Source: Sphingomonas sp. S1-29 (GTDB lineage: Bacteria > Pseudomonadota > Alphaproteobacteria > Sphingomonadales > Sphingomonadaceae). Taken from it: a DNA stretch of 64,000 nt. Positions 39,039 through 47,784 of this stretch are shown here, one piece after another. The stretch is taken from positions 1,423,501-1,487,500 of the forward strand of contig NZ_CP110678.1 in assembly GCF_026167545.1 (NCBI RefSeq). Direction: 5' to 3'. Position 1 is the stretch's first letter. Every line of letters begins with the position of its first letter. The notes below the pieces were generated by a model. The model did not search any database and was not told the origin of the DNA. It worked only from the letters and a program-made list of their open reading frames with translations. Both the position numbers and the translations under genes were made by a program.

Positions 39039-39240
39039 CCCCTCTCCCCTGGACAGGGGAGAGGATACCGAAGCTTGGTCGCGAAGCGGCCTAGCGAAGG
39101 TTGGTGAGGGGTCGAGCGAGCCGCCGGCTCGCGCGCTTGCAAGGGCAAGCGCCTACCCGTCACCCAGCTACGACTAGGCCGTGCTGAAAAAGCACGACCA
39201 AGTCTGCCCAACCCTCTCCCCTTTCAGGGGCGAGGGGAAG
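39039..39240. repeat. Compound repeat of several hairpins
   Basis: About 200 bases between the epimerase and crotonase genes hold hairpins at 39041-39064 (CCTCTCCCCTGGACAGGGGA start), 39133-39152 and 39181-39195, and an inverted CCTCTCCCC arm near 39211-39238. No coding frame is convincing here. It resembles the arm-plus-core structure of families A-E but is larger. Confidence 0.6.
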
Positions 39241-39648
39241 TCAGTGCGCTTCCATCAATTCGGTCAGCACGCCGCCGGTATCCTTGGGGTGCAGGAACAG
39301 GATCAACGTCCCATGCGCGCCGATCCGTGGTTCGCCGAGCACCCGCACCCCGCGCCCCTCGAACCACGCCTTCGCGACCAGGATATCCTCGACCTCATAA
39401 CATAGATGATGCTGTCCGCCGCCGGGATGCTTGGCGAGGAAGCCGTGGATCGGCGAGCCTTCGCCCAGCGGCTCGATCAGTTCGATCTGCGTGTTGGGCG
39501 TATCGACGAAGCACACCTTCACCCCTTGCGCGGGCAGATCGAAGGGCTCGCCAATCGCGGTGGCGCCCATGATGTCGCGGTAGAAGACGACTGAATCGGC
39601 GATCGACGGTGTCGCAACGCCGACATGGTTGAGGCGGCCGAGTTTCAT
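39241..39648 (-). CDS. mce: Methylmalonyl-CoA epimerase
   Basis: A 135-residue vicinal-oxygen-chelate enzyme that interconverts (S)- and (R)-methylmalonyl-CoA, linking the carboxylase to the mutase. LNHVGVATPS (metal His), IELIEPL (Glu), GGGQHHLCYEV (His) and a C-terminal Glu in GVLTELMEAH match the metal-binding pattern. The ATG at 39648 overlaps the stop of the small membrane protein gene (ATGA). Confidence 0.94.
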   Translation of the reverse strand: MKLGRLNHVGVATPSIADSVVFYRDIMGATAIGEPFDLPAQGVKVCFVDTPNTQIELIEPLGEGSPIHGFLAKHPGGGQHHLCYEVEDILVAKAWFEGRGVRVLGEPRIGAHGTLILFLHPKDTGGVLTELMEAH

Positions 39649-39881
39649 AGCGCCTGCCACAACTCCAGAAGTAACCACGTAGCACCCGTAAAACTGATTG
39701 CGCTGAAAACTACAAAGCAAGCAATAAACTCAGTCGGATTGTCCGCCCGTTTAACACTAACACCCTTCAACATATTTCTTTTGAAATACGTCTGGGTCGA
39801 ATGCATCCGATGTGCAGCGCCCCCAAAAATAGTCGTGACCAGCACTACAAATACATGGGAAACTTCAAAATCTGGGCTCAC
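39645..39881 (-). CDS. Small two-helix membrane protein in the propionate operon
   Basis: A 78-residue protein with two hydrophobic segments (about 8-24 and 55-72) separated by a basic loop ([20 protein letters not shown]). It starts at GTG overlapping the stop of pccB and its own stop overlaps the epimerase start. These paired 4-bp overlaps argue that it is a translated member of the operon. GC is lower than in its neighbours. I recognise no family; a role with propionate metabolism is inferred only from position. Confidence 0.68.
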   Translation of the reverse strand: MSPDFEVSHVFVVLVTTIFGGAAHRMHSTQTYFKRNMLKGVSVKRADNPTEFIACFVVFSAISFTGATWLLLELWQAL

Positions 39882-41404
39882 AACGGAATATTGTCATGCT
39901 TCTTCCACGGGTTTTCCAGGCTCTTGCCGCGCAGCTTGCGCAGCCCCAGTGCCACCCGCCGCCGCGTAGAATGCGGCTGGATCACCTCGTCGATAAAGCC
40001 CTTGCTCGCCGCCACGAACGGATTGGCGAAGCGCGCCTCATATTCGGCGGTACGCTCGGCGATTTCCTCGGGCGTTTTGCCCCGGAAGATGATCTCGACC
40101 GCGCCCTTGGCCCCCATCACCGCGATTTCGGCGGTCGGCCAGGCATAGTTCAGATCGCCGCGCAGATGCTTCGACGCCATCACGTCATAGGCACCGCCAT
40201 AGGCCTTGCGCGTGATCACCGTGATCTTGGGTACCGTCGCCTCGGCATAGGCGAAGAGCAGTTTCGCGCCATGCTTGATGATTCCCGAATGCTCCTGCCC
40301 CACGCCGGGCAGGAAGCCGGGAACGTCGACGAAGGTGACGATCGGAATGTCGAATGCATCGCAGAAGCGCACGAATCGCGCCGCCTTCTTCGATGAATTA
40401 ATGTCGAGGCAGCCCGCCAGCACCATTGGCTGGTTGGCGACGATCCCCACCGTGTGCCCCTCGATCCGACCAAAGCCGATCAGGATGTTGCCTGCATGGC
40501 TCGGCTGCAATTCGAAGAAATCGCCCTCGTCGACCGTCTTGGCGATCAACTCGTGCATGTCATAGGGCATGTTGGCGCTGGGCGGGATCAGCGTGTCGAG
40601 GCTAGGCTCGAGCCGATCCCACGGGTCGTCGCTCGAACGCTCGGGCACTGCGGCGCGGTTCGAGGCAGGAAGAAAGTCCACGAAGTCGCGGGCTGCGAGC
40701 AGCGCCTCGATATCGTTTTCGAAGGCCACATCTGCGACCCCCGACTTCGTGGTATGCGTCACCGCTCCACCCAGTTCCTCCTGCGTGACGATCTCGTTTG
40801 TAACGGTCTTCACTACATCTGGGCCGGTGACGAACATATACGACGAATCTTTCACCATGAAGATGAAGTCCGTCATAGCTGGAGAATACACTGCGCCGCC
40901 CGCACACGGCCCCATGATGAGGCTGAGCTGCGGGACGACGCCGGAAGCTAAAACGTTGCGCTGGAACACTTCGGCATAGCCGCCAAGCGATGCGACACCC
41001 TCCTGGATGCGCGCGCCGCCCGAATCATTCAGCCCGATCACCGGTGCGCCGACCTTCAGCGCCATATCCATGATCTTGCAGATTTTCTGCGCGTGTCGCT
41101 CGGACAATGACCCGCCAAATACGGTGAAATCCTGGCTGAACACGAACACCAGCCGGCCGTTTATCGTGCCCGATCCGGTGACGACCCCGTCGCCGGGGAC
41201 GATCTGTTCCTCCATCCCGAAATCGACGCAGTTATGCTCGACATACATGTCGAGTTCTTCGAACGATCCGTGATCGAGCAGAACGTCAAGCCGCTCGCGT
41301 GCGGTCAACTTGCCCTTGGCGTGCTGCGCATCGATCCGCTTTTGACCGCCGCCTGCCCGCGCGGCTTCACGCCGCTTTTCAAGTTCGAGCATCGTCGACG
41401 ACAT
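39878..41404 (-). CDS. pccB: Propionyl-CoA carboxylase, beta (carboxyltransferase) subunit
   Basis: A 508-residue carboxyltransferase that makes methylmalonyl-CoA with Pcc[41 protein letters not shown] and [16 protein letters not shown] are PccB-type signatures, as is [18 protein letters not shown]. It heads the propionate operon and is divergent from pccR. ATG 41404 is preferred over an alternative start 12 bases upstream. The stop overlaps the small membrane gene (GTGA). Confidence 0.95.
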   Translation of the reverse strand: MSSTMLELEKRREAARAGGGQKRIDAQHAKGKLTARERLDVLLDHGSFEELDMYVEHNCVDFGMEEQIVPGDGVVTGSGTINGRLVFVFSQDFTVFGGSLSERHAQKICKIMDMALKVGAPVIGLNDSGGARIQEGVASLGGYAEVFQRNVLASGVVPQLSLIMGPCAGGAVYSPAMTDFIFMVKDSSYMFVTGPDVVKTVTNEIVTQEELGGAVTHTTKSGVADVAFENDIEALLAARDFVDFLPASNRAAVPERSSDDPWDRLEPSLDTLIPPSANMPYDMHELIAKTVDEGDFFELQPSHAGNILIGFGRIEGHTVGIVANQPMVLAGCLDINSSKKAARFVRFCDAFDIPIVTFVDVPGFLPGVGQEHSGIIKHGAKLLFAYAEATVPKITVITRKAYGGAYDVMASKHLRGDLNYAWPTAEIAVMGAKGAVEIIFRGKTPEEIAERTAEYEARFANPFVAASKGFIDEVIQPHSTRRRVALGLRKLRGKSLENPWKKHDNIPL

Positions 41405-41493
41405 GCAGGCGATCACTCCGTTGCGCTGGCCATCCCCTTCTCAGCCCGCCGCGCGAAAGGCAAATGCGATGTTGCGAAGTTGCGGCGAAACAC

Positions 41494-41501
41494 TTTGCAA
41501 A
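41494..41501. promoter_or_regulatory. Candidate PccR operator
   Basis: The palindrome TTTGCAAA lies between pccB and pccR. Members of the ScfR/RamB/PccR family bind motifs containing this core. A weaker GTTGCGAA half-site is 16 bases further left (41471-41478). Position within the divergent promoter region supports control of both genes by PccR; not experimentally shown. Confidence 0.55.
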
Positions 41502-41534
41502 CTACCAAGGACTCATGTCCGGCACGTCCCCACC

Positions 41535-41612
41535 CCGTTCGTTTCGAGCGAAGTCGAGAAACCGCCCAATGCGCCAAGCCGCCGGTTCTCGACTTCGCTC
41601 GAAACGAACGGG
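41535..41612. repeat. Palindromic repeat pair, family B
   Basis: Arms GTTCGTTTCGAGCGAAGTCG and TCGACTTCGCTCGAAACGAA lie 19 bases before the pccR start, inside the divergent promoter region. Confidence 0.78.
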
Positions 41613-41630
41613 CGAGCGGGGAGAAGCACA

Positions 41631-43034
41631 TTGACCGCCCCCCGCCGCCGTCTCTTCGCCGGGTCGAAGGTCCGAACGCTCCGCCAGCGCCTCGCGCTGT
41701 CGCAGGCCGAAACCGCCGCGCGGCTAGGTATCTCGACCAGCTATCTCTCGCAGATCGAGAATGGCGATCGCCCGCTTACCGAACTCACGCTCGCGGCGCT
41801 GGGACGCGCTTTCCCCAATGACTGGGCTGAGGTCGGCGAGGATGCCGGGCTGCTATCCGCCGCGATCGCAGCGGCGCGCGATCCCAGCGTCCCCGGCCCG
41901 GCGATCGACGAGGCCGCGGTCCACCGCGCGCTTCGCCAGCAACCGCAACTCGCCCGTCGGCTCGTCGCGCTGCACGACGCCTATGTTCGGGTACAGCAAC
42001 AGGTTCGCGCGCTCGATGACCGATTCGACAGCGGCGGCGAAACCACCGGCCGCCAACCCTGGGAAGAGGTGCGCGACTGGTTTCACCACGCCAATAATTA
42101 TATCGACCCGCTCGACCGCGCCGCCGAGGCGCTCGCCGCCGCGCTGCCCGCGGGGGCGGACCCGGTGCGCGCGATGATCGACCGGCTGCAACTGCGCCAC
42201 CGGGTGACGATCGAACCCGGCACCGGCGAGCAGACCGCGCCGCTGCGCGCCTTCGACCCCGTCCGCCGCACGCTGCGGATCGACCGCAACCTGCCCCCCG
42301 AAAGCACCCATTTCCAGCTCGCGCACCAGCTCGTCCGGCTCGAATTCGCCAACGAAATCGACGTCACCGTTGCGCGATCGGGGCTGGTCGACGCCGCCAG
42401 CGCCTTGCTGTCGGTCGGCCTAGCCAATTATGCGGCGGGCGCGCTGTTGATGCCCTACACCGCCTATCGTGACGCCGCGCGCGAGCTGCGCCACGATGTC
42501 GATGGCCTGCGCCAGCGCTTCGGCGTCAGCTTCGAACAGGCCTGCCACCGCCTCTCGACGCTCCAGCGCCCCGGCGCGGCGGGAATCCCAGTGTTCTTCT
42601 GCCGCGTCGACATGGCGGGGAACATCACCAAGCGGCATTCGGCCACCCCGCTGCAATTCGCGCAATATGGCGGCGCCTGCCCGCTCTGGCTGGTGCACGA
42701 AGCCGTGGCGATTCCCGATCGTATCCTCGTCCAGCTCGCCGAAACCCCCGATGGCGTTCGCTATGTCACGATGGCGAAGGGGCTGGTGAAGGCATCGGGC
42801 AGCTTCACCCGCACCCCGCGGCGCTATGCGGTGACCTTGGGATGCGAGGCGCAGCACGCCGCCGACTTCGTCTATGCCGACGAACTGCGCGCCGACGGCC
42901 CCGCCACGCCGATCGGCAGCTCGTGCCGCATCTGCCCGCGTATCGCCTGCGACCAGCGCGCATTCCCCCCCGCGGCCTCGATCATCGAGATCGACCCCAA
43001 TGTCCGCCAGGTCGTCCCCTATCGCTTTCGCTGA
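41631..43034 (+). CDS. pccR: PccR/ScfR-family short-chain fatty acyl-CoA regulator
   Basis: A 467-residue regulator with an N-terminal XRE helix-turn-helix (RQRLALSQAETAARLGIST followed by SYLSQIENGDRPL), a central IrrE/M78-like region (HFQLAHQLVRLEFANEIDV) and a Cys-containing C-terminal domain (IGSSCRICPRIACDQRAF). This is the architecture of PccR of Rhodobacter and RamB/MccR relatives, which sense short-chain acyl-CoAs and control carboxylase operons. It is divergent from pccB. The TTG start at 41631 has GGGGAG eight bases upstream. Confidence 0.87.
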   Translation: MTAPRRRLFAGSKVRTLRQRLALSQAETAARLGISTSYLSQIENGDRPLTELTLAALGRAFPNDWAEVGEDAGLLSAAIAAARDPSVPGPAIDEAAVHRALRQQPQLARRLVALHDAYVRVQQQVRALDDRFDSGGETTGRQPWEEVRDWFHHANNYIDPLDRAAEALAAALPAGADPVRAMIDRLQLRHRVTIEPGTGEQTAPLRAFDPVRRTLRIDRNLPPESTHFQLAHQLVRLEFANEIDVTVARSGLVDAASALLSVGLANYAAGALLMPYTAYRDAARELRHDVDGLRQRFGVSFEQACHRLSTLQRPGAAGIPVFFCRVDMAGNITKRHSATPLQFAQYGGACPLWLVHEAVAIPDRILVQLAETPDGVRYVTMAKGLVKASGSFTRTPRRYAVTLGCEAQHAADFVYADELRADGPATPIGSSCRICPRIACDQRAFPPAASIIEIDPNVRQVVPYRFR

Positions 43035-43081
43035 TCGATAATGGCATACCCATAATCCGAAACAGTCCCCGGGAGGATGCC

Positions 43082-43858
43082 ATGGCGACCGCCGCGATCC
43101 AGACGCCGACAGCGCAGACGACGAAGATGAGCGAGTCCGAATGGGAGGCGCGCCAGCAGCTCGCCGCCTGCTACCGCGTGTTCGACATGCTCGGCTGGTC
43201 CGAGATGATCTACAACCACATCACGCTGAAGGTGCCCGGCGAAGAAGGCGCGTTCCTGATCAACCCCTTCGGCCTGCATTTCAGCGAAGTGAAGGCATCG
43301 AACCTCGTCAAGATCGACCTCGACGGCAACAAGCTCGACGGATCGCCCTACCCCGTCAACCTGGCGGGCTTGACCCAGCATGCGGTGTTCCACCGCAACC
43401 TGCCCGACGCGCATTGCATCATGCACACCCACACCACCGCGGGCATGGCGGTCAGTTCGGTCGAGGGCGGGCTGCGGCCGGCCAATTTCTACGCCTGCAA
43501 TTTCGTCGGCCAGATCGCATACCATGATTTCGAAGGCGTGACGGTGCGCAGCGAAGAGGGCGAGCGGCTGGTCGCCAATCTGGGCGACCAGCGCGTGATG
43601 TTCCTCAAGAACCACGGCATCCTGGTGATGGGGCGGACGCTGCCCGAAGCCTTCATCAAGCATTGGTCGCTCCAGCGCGCGTGCGAAATCCAGATCGCGA
43701 CCGCCAGTATGGGCACCGCGCTCGAAGTGTCGCCCGAAGTCGTCGCGACGCACCAGCGCGACCTCTTCAAGGTCCAGCCCCCCGGCGGCCCCGGTGCAGC
43801 CGACTTCGCCGCGATGGTGCGGCTGGTCGATCGGCACGATAGGAGTTGGCGCGAATAG
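43082..43858 (+). CDS. Class II aldolase/adducin-family protein
   Basis: A 258-residue zinc aldolase-like protein. The motif HTHTTAGMAVSSVEGGL and FLKNHGILVMG carry the zinc His residues expected of class II aldolase/adducin proteins. GGGAGGATGCC precedes the ATG. It lies downstream of pccR on the same strand and might be co-expressed, but no sugar-phosphate genes are nearby, so its substrate is unknown. Confidence 0.85.
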   Translation: MATAAIQTPTAQTTKMSESEWEARQQLAACYRVFDMLGWSEMIYNHITLKVPGEEGAFLINPFGLHFSEVKASNLVKIDLDGNKLDGSPYPVNLAGLTQHAVFHRNLPDAHCIMHTHTTAGMAVSSVEGGLRPANFYACNFVGQIAYHDFEGVTVRSEEGERLVANLGDQRVMFLKNHGILVMGRTLPEAFIKHWSLQRACEIQIATASMGTALEVSPEVVATHQRDLFKVQPPGGPGAADFAAMVRLVDRHDRSWRE

Positions 43859-43910
43859 GCCGGAGCCCTTAGCGGGGCGCAGCCGGCTATCAGGAGTAGC
43901 GGGGCCGGCG

Positions 43911-44312
43911 TCAGTCGCCGCTGACCCGCCCTTCCTCGTCCTTGATCCCCGCCTTGGTCCGGCGATTTCTTGCTGCCTGGATGATGTCCTCGATCTCGAA
44001 GGTCAGCTTGATCCCCTCGCCCGTCTTACCATTGTCCTCGGCAGGATGGTCGAGAAACAGCGCCTTGGCACGCGCCGCCAGTTCGAGCGCCGCTGCGTGC
44101 CGCTCGTCACCCAGCTTGTGGCGAACGATATCCAGCGCTCTGCGCAGTATTTCAAACTCGGTGTCGATGTTACGCTCGGGAAACATCGGATCGACAAACG
44201 TCGGTGCGCCGCCCGCCAGCGAAGCCAGCATATCGTAGATCTCGCTCAACGACGCCGGAATATCACAATAGGGGTCGGGGTTAGTATAGGAGCTTCTGAA
44301 AATCTCGGTCAT
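43911..44312 (-). CDS. Hypothetical protein beside tRNA-Arg
   Basis: A 133-residue soluble protein, acidic and helical, with no motif I recognise. GGAGGCGAAGCG precedes its ATG at good spacing, and codon use is like that of neighbouring genes, so it is probably real. It lies between the aldolase gene and tRNA-Arg. Confidence 0.65.
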   Translation of the reverse strand: MTEIFRSSYTNPDPYCDIPASLSEIYDMLASLAGGAPTFVDPMFPERNIDTEFEILRRALDIVRHKLGDERHAAALELAARAKALFLDHPAEDNGKTGEGIKLTFEIEDIIQAARNRRTKAGIKDEEGRVSGD

Positions 44313-44403
44313 CGCTTCGCCTCCGGTCGAGGGACAATAAGACGATTAACCGAGCCGAACATCGATCGCCACAGCACCGCGCTTCTCAGCGCTGGGAAAT
44401 CCT

Positions 44404-44480
44404 TGGTGCACCCGACTGGATTCGAACCAGTGGCCTGTCGCTTAGGAGGCGACCGCTCTATCCTGCTGAGCTACGGGTGC
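44404..44480 (-). tRNA. tRNA-Arg (CCT anticodon)
   Basis: A complete cloverleaf on the minus strand: acceptor GCACCCG/CGGGTGC, D arm GCTCAGCAGGATAGAGC, anticodon arm GTCGC-CTCCTAA-GCGAC with anticodon CCT, and T arm ACTGG-TTCGAAT-CCAGT. A genomically encoded CCA end is present. It reads the AGG codon. No integrase or attachment repeat adjoins it. Confidence 0.95.
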
Positions 44481-44556
44481 GTCGCACGGCGTTTAGTCGC
44501 ACCGTCGGCGACCGACAATCCCGAACCCCTCCACGCCCCGCGACCAGCCGCGCGAT

Positions 44557-45012
44557 TCAATTCTGCGCGCTGGGGGGTACCACGGGGAACGGCAGCGGGG
44601 CGATCGCGACGCCTTCGTCGACCAAAGCGCGCGCCTCGGCGAGCGTTGCCTGGCCGTGGATCGGCGCGACCTTTTCCTCGCCCAGATGCATCGCGCGCGC
44701 GCGATCGGGGAAGGATCGGCCGACCCAGGCCGATTGCTCGAGCATTTTTGCCTGCGCCGCAGCGACGGTAGCGATTGCCGCCTTGATCGCTTCCGGGGTC
44801 GGCGCATCGCCAGCGGGTTTGGGCGGCGGCGCCACGGCGCGATTGCCCTTGGCGCCGATGTTGGGCGCCATCAGCGCCTTCTGGATGTCGGTATCGCCGC
44901 AGATCGGGCAGGCGATCAGCCCCCGTTCGCGCTGGTCGGCATAGGCGGCCGAGCTGCCGAACCAAGCCTCGAACACATGTGCCGCGGGGCAGCGAAGGTC
45001 GAAGACGATCAT
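44557..45012 (-). CDS. DUF1178 family protein
   Basis: A 151-residue protein with the DUF1178 N-terminus (MIVFDLRCPAAHVFEAWFGS, followed by ACPICGD with a CxxC pair), probably a metal-binding knuckle. The family has no established function. It overlaps the nitrilase stop (ATGA) and so likely forms an operon with the nitrilase and glutaredoxin genes upstream. Confidence 0.85.
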   Translation of the reverse strand: MIVFDLRCPAAHVFEAWFGSSAAYADQRERGLIACPICGDTDIQKALMAPNIGAKGNRAVAPPPKPAGDAPTPEAIKAAIATVAAAQAKMLEQSAWVGRSFPDRARAMHLGEEKVAPIHGQATLAEARALVDEGVAIAPLPFPVVPPSAQN

Positions 45013-45833
45013 GGCGCCAGCGCCACCTTCGGGATCGGCCGGCGATGGCGCAGCGCGGCGACCTCGGCGCGGACGGCGGCGACCCGGGCGGGATCGATCT
45101 CGGCAAAGTCCAGCCCCGGCGTATCGCCCATGTCGAGCAGCACCTCGCCCCAGGGGTCGATCACCAGTGAATGGCCATAGGTCGCGCGGCCATCGGCGTG
45201 CTCGCCGCATTGCGCCGCCGCGACGACGAACGCCCCCGCCTCGATCGCACGCGCGCGCAGCAGCACGTGCCAATGCGCCGCCCCGGTCGGCCGCGTGAAG
45301 GCGGCGGGCACCGAGAACAACGTCGCGCCGGCGTCGCTAAGCGCGCGATAGAGATCGGGGAAGCGCAGGTCGTAGCAGATCGTCGGGCCGAGCCGACCCG
45401 CCGGGGTGTCAACCAGCACCGCGGCCTCGCCCGCGGCATAGGCCGCCGACTCGCGCCAGCGCTCGCCGCTGGGCAGGTCAACATCGAAGAGGTGCAGCTT
45501 GTCATAGCGCGCGCGGATGACGCCCTCGGGATCGATCACGAAGCCGCGATTGGCGTAGCGGCCGTCGTCGCGCAGGATCGCGAGCGATCCCAGATGCACC
45601 CATATCGCGTTGGCGCGCGCCGCCTCGCGCACCGCCGCGAGCACGCGATTCTCGCGCTCGGCAAACATGCTCGCCTTCGCGCGCTCGCGGTCGCGATCGA
45701 GCAGCCCGGACATTTCGGGCGTGAAGAGCATCGCCGCGCCCGCAGCGGCGGCGTCGCCCACCGCCGCCACCAGCGTCGCTGCATTGGCCGCAGGATCGAT
45801 CCCCGCGGTCATCTGGAGCAGCGCGACCTTCAC
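45009..45833 (-). CDS. Carbon-nitrogen hydrolase (Nit1/Nit2-like amidase)
   Basis: A 274-residue nitrilase-superfamily enzyme. The catalytic triad is visible: Glu in LFTPEMSG, Lys in YDKLHLFDVDLPSG and Cys in ICYDLRFPDLYRAL. These segments resemble the Nit1/Nit2 branch (deaminated glutathione or omega-amidase). The GTG at 45833 is chosen; another GTG is two codons upstream. It follows grxC and overlaps DUF1178, so a thiol/glutathione context is plausible. Confidence 0.88.
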   Translation of the reverse strand: MKVALLQMTAGIDPAANAATLVAAVGDAAAAGAAMLFTPEMSGLLDRDRERAKASMFAERENRVLAAVREAARANAIWVHLGSLAILRDDGRYANRGFVIDPEGVIRARYDKLHLFDVDLPSGERWRESAAYAAGEAAVLVDTPAGRLGPTICYDLRFPDLYRALSDAGATLFSVPAAFTRPTGAAHWHVLLRARAIEAGAFVVAAAQCGEHADGRATYGHSLVIDPWGEVLLDMGDTPGLDFAEIDPARVAAVRAEVAALRHRRPIPKVALAP

Positions 45834-45843
45834 GCCCACGCGC

Positions 45844-46101
45844 TCACTTGGCGAGCAGCGAATCCAGGCCGCCCTCGCGGTCGAGCGCCGCCAGGTCGTC
45901 CGAACCGCCGATATGCTGCCCGTCGATGAACACCTGCGGCACCGTGGTACGGCCCTGCGCACGCTCGATCATCTCGGCGCGGCGCGGGCCGCCCATCGTG
46001 ATGTCGTGTTCGGTGTAGCTGACGTCCTTGCCGTCGAGCAGCCGCTTGGCGCGCGTGCAATAGGGGCAGAACGCCTTGGTATAGATTTCGATCGTTGCCA
46101 T
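45844..46101 (-). CDS. grxC: Glutaredoxin 3
   Basis: An 85-residue glutaredoxin with the CPYC active site (KAFCPYCTRAKRLL), the TVPQVFIDG cis-Pro segment and the IGGSDDLAAL glutathione-binding segment. It is expected to reduce disulfides and deglutathionylate proteins in the cytoplasm. First of a probable grxC-nitrilase-DUF1178 operon. Confidence 0.95.
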   Translation of the reverse strand: MATIEIYTKAFCPYCTRAKRLLDGKDVSYTEHDITMGGPRRAEMIERAQGRTTVPQVFIDGQHIGGSDDLAALDREGGLDSLLAK

Positions 46102-46132
46102 ACGCTTCACGTGTGGGGCGTGACGGCGGTTG

Positions 46133-46882
46133 TCAATCATCGGCCGGCCGCAGCACCCGCGCCCAGCACACGATCGTGACGCTCGCCGCACCCGCGCGCA
46201 GCAATCGCACGGTGCAGGCATCGGTGGTGGCGCCGCTGGTATAGACGTCGTCGATCAGCACCACCCGGCGTCCCGCGATCGTCTCGCGGCGTTCGGGCGG
46301 CACCGTGAACGCCCCCGCCATCGCCTTGGCGCGGGCACGGCGGTCAAGCCCCTTGAGCACCGGGGTTGGCCTTCGCCGCACCAGCGCATCAAGCGCCACC
46401 GGCACGCTTCGATCCCGTCCCAGCGCAACCGCAATCAACCCCGACTGGTTGAATCCCCGCGACCATAACCGCCGACGATGCAGCGGCACCGGCACCAACA
46501 GTTCCGTATCCTCGGGGAGCAGCCGCAGCATGAGCCGCGCGACGGTGTTGGCGCAACCGATCCGCCCGCCATATTTGAGCTTGAGCACCGTGCGCCGCGC
46601 GACCTCGCCATAGGCGACCGCCGCGCGCACCCCGCTATGCCGCGGCGGATCGACAAGGCACGCGCCGCACATCGCCCCCTCGCCGCGATCATGCTCGAAC
46701 GGTGTCGCGCAACCGGCGCACCAGGGCGGGCCCAGGAAGCGGAGCGTATCCCAGCAATCGACGCAGAAGCGGTGATCGTCGGCGGTCACCGCGCCGCAGG
46801 CTGGGCAGCGCGGCGGCAGCGCGAGCGACGCGGCGCCGCTGAGCAGCCGCAAGGCGACGGTCGAGGCCGAGCGAAGCAGCAT
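46133..46882 (-). CDS. ComF family protein (phosphoribosyltransferase-like)
   Basis: A 249-residue ComF-type protein with N-terminal zinc-binding Cys pairs (CPACGAV, FCVDCWD, CAGCATPF, CGACL) and a C-terminal phosphoribosyltransferase domain with VVLIDDVYTSGATTDAC. ComF homologues participate in DNA uptake in competent species. Other competence genes are not adjacent, so the role here is uncertain. Divergent from a methyltransferase gene. Confidence 0.88.
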   Translation of the reverse strand: MLLRSASTVALRLLSGAASLALPPRCPACGAVTADDHRFCVDCWDTLRFLGPPWCAGCATPFEHDRGEGAMCGACLVDPPRHSGVRAAVAYGEVARRTVLKLKYGGRIGCANTVARLMLRLLPEDTELLVPVPLHRRRLWSRGFNQSGLIAVALGRDRSVPVALDALVRRRPTPVLKGLDRRARAKAMAGAFTVPPERRETIAGRRVVLIDDVYTSGATTDACTVRLLRAGAASVTIVCWARVLRPADD

Positions 46883-46925
46883 CGCACCCTTGTCGGCCGA
46901 GCCCCACGGGGGCACAAGCGCGGCG

Positions 46926-47768
46926 ATGGCGACCACCGAACTTTTCGATCGCGCGCTGCGCCGCCGCCGCCGCGACCGCGCGCAGCCGGGCTATGCCGCA
47001 CACGACTTTCTGCGCGCCGCGATGCTCGACGGGATCGCCGAGCGGCTCGACAGCGTGACGCGGCCGATGGTCGACATCCTCGACCTCGGCTGTTTCGACG
47101 GCGCGTTCGTGCCGCCGGGGTCGCGGGTGATCCGCGCCGATGCGGGGTTCGGCTTCGCGGCGGCAGCGCGCGGGGTGCAATGCGACGAAGACCGCCTGCC
47201 CTTTGCCGATGCAAGCTTCGATTGCGTGGTGAGCGCTGGCGTGCTCGACCAGGTGAACGACGTTCCCGGCGCGCTCGCGCTGGCACGACGGGTGCTCAAA
47301 CCCGACGGCCTGTTCCTCGGCGCGTTCCTCGGCGCAGGATCGCTCGCTACGCTCAAGCCGGTGCTGCTCGCCGCCGAGCCCGATCGCGCGATCGCGCGGG
47401 TGCATCCGCAGATCGACGTCCGGTCGGCGGGCGACCTGATGATGCGCGCCGGCTTCGCGCTGCCGGTCGCCGATATCGAGACGCTGACTGTGCGCTATTC
47501 GGGGCTGGGGCGGCTGCTCGACGATCTGCGCGGCATGGCGGCGACCAACCTGCTGCGCGGCACCCCGCCACTGACCCGCGCGGCGCTGGCGGCGGCGGCC
47601 CAGGGCTTCGCCGCACGCGCCGATCCCGACGGGCGGACGCCCGAGCGCTTCCAGATCGTGTTCCTGACCGGTTGGGCACCCGATCCGTCGCAGCCCAAGC
47701 CCGCCAAGCGCGGGAGTGCGACGGCGTCGCTCGCGGCGGCGTTGAAGGAGGGTGGCTCCGCTTCCTAG
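46926..47768 (+). CDS. SAM-dependent methyltransferase (BioC/NDUFAF5-like)
   Basis: A 280-residue class I methyltransferase: FDRALRRRRRDRA near the N-terminus, DILDLGCFDG (SAM loop), CDEDRLPFADASFDCVVSAG. The N-terminus and the LPFADxSFD segment resemble the mitochondrial NDUFAF5/BioC group, but the exact target is not identified. Start chosen as the second in-frame ATG (46926). Confidence 0.78.
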   Translation: MATTELFDRALRRRRRDRAQPGYAAHDFLRAAMLDGIAERLDSVTRPMVDILDLGCFDGAFVPPGSRVIRADAGFGFAAAARGVQCDEDRLPFADASFDCVVSAGVLDQVNDVPGALALARRVLKPDGLFLGAFLGAGSLATLKPVLLAAEPDRAIARVHPQIDVRSAGDLMMRAGFALPVADIETLTVRYSGLGRLLDDLRGMAATNLLRGTPPLTRAALAAAAQGFAARADPDGRTPERFQIVFLTGWAPDPSQPKPAKRGSATASLAAALKEGGSAS

Positions 47769-47784
47769 CGCGCGAGGGGAGACG

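Noticed and set aside
44404..44480. tRNA-Arg as an integration site for a mobile island
   Set aside because: No integrase, direct repeat of the tRNA end or compositional change was seen next to it; the xerD gene at 49.8 kb looks like the housekeeping recombinase.
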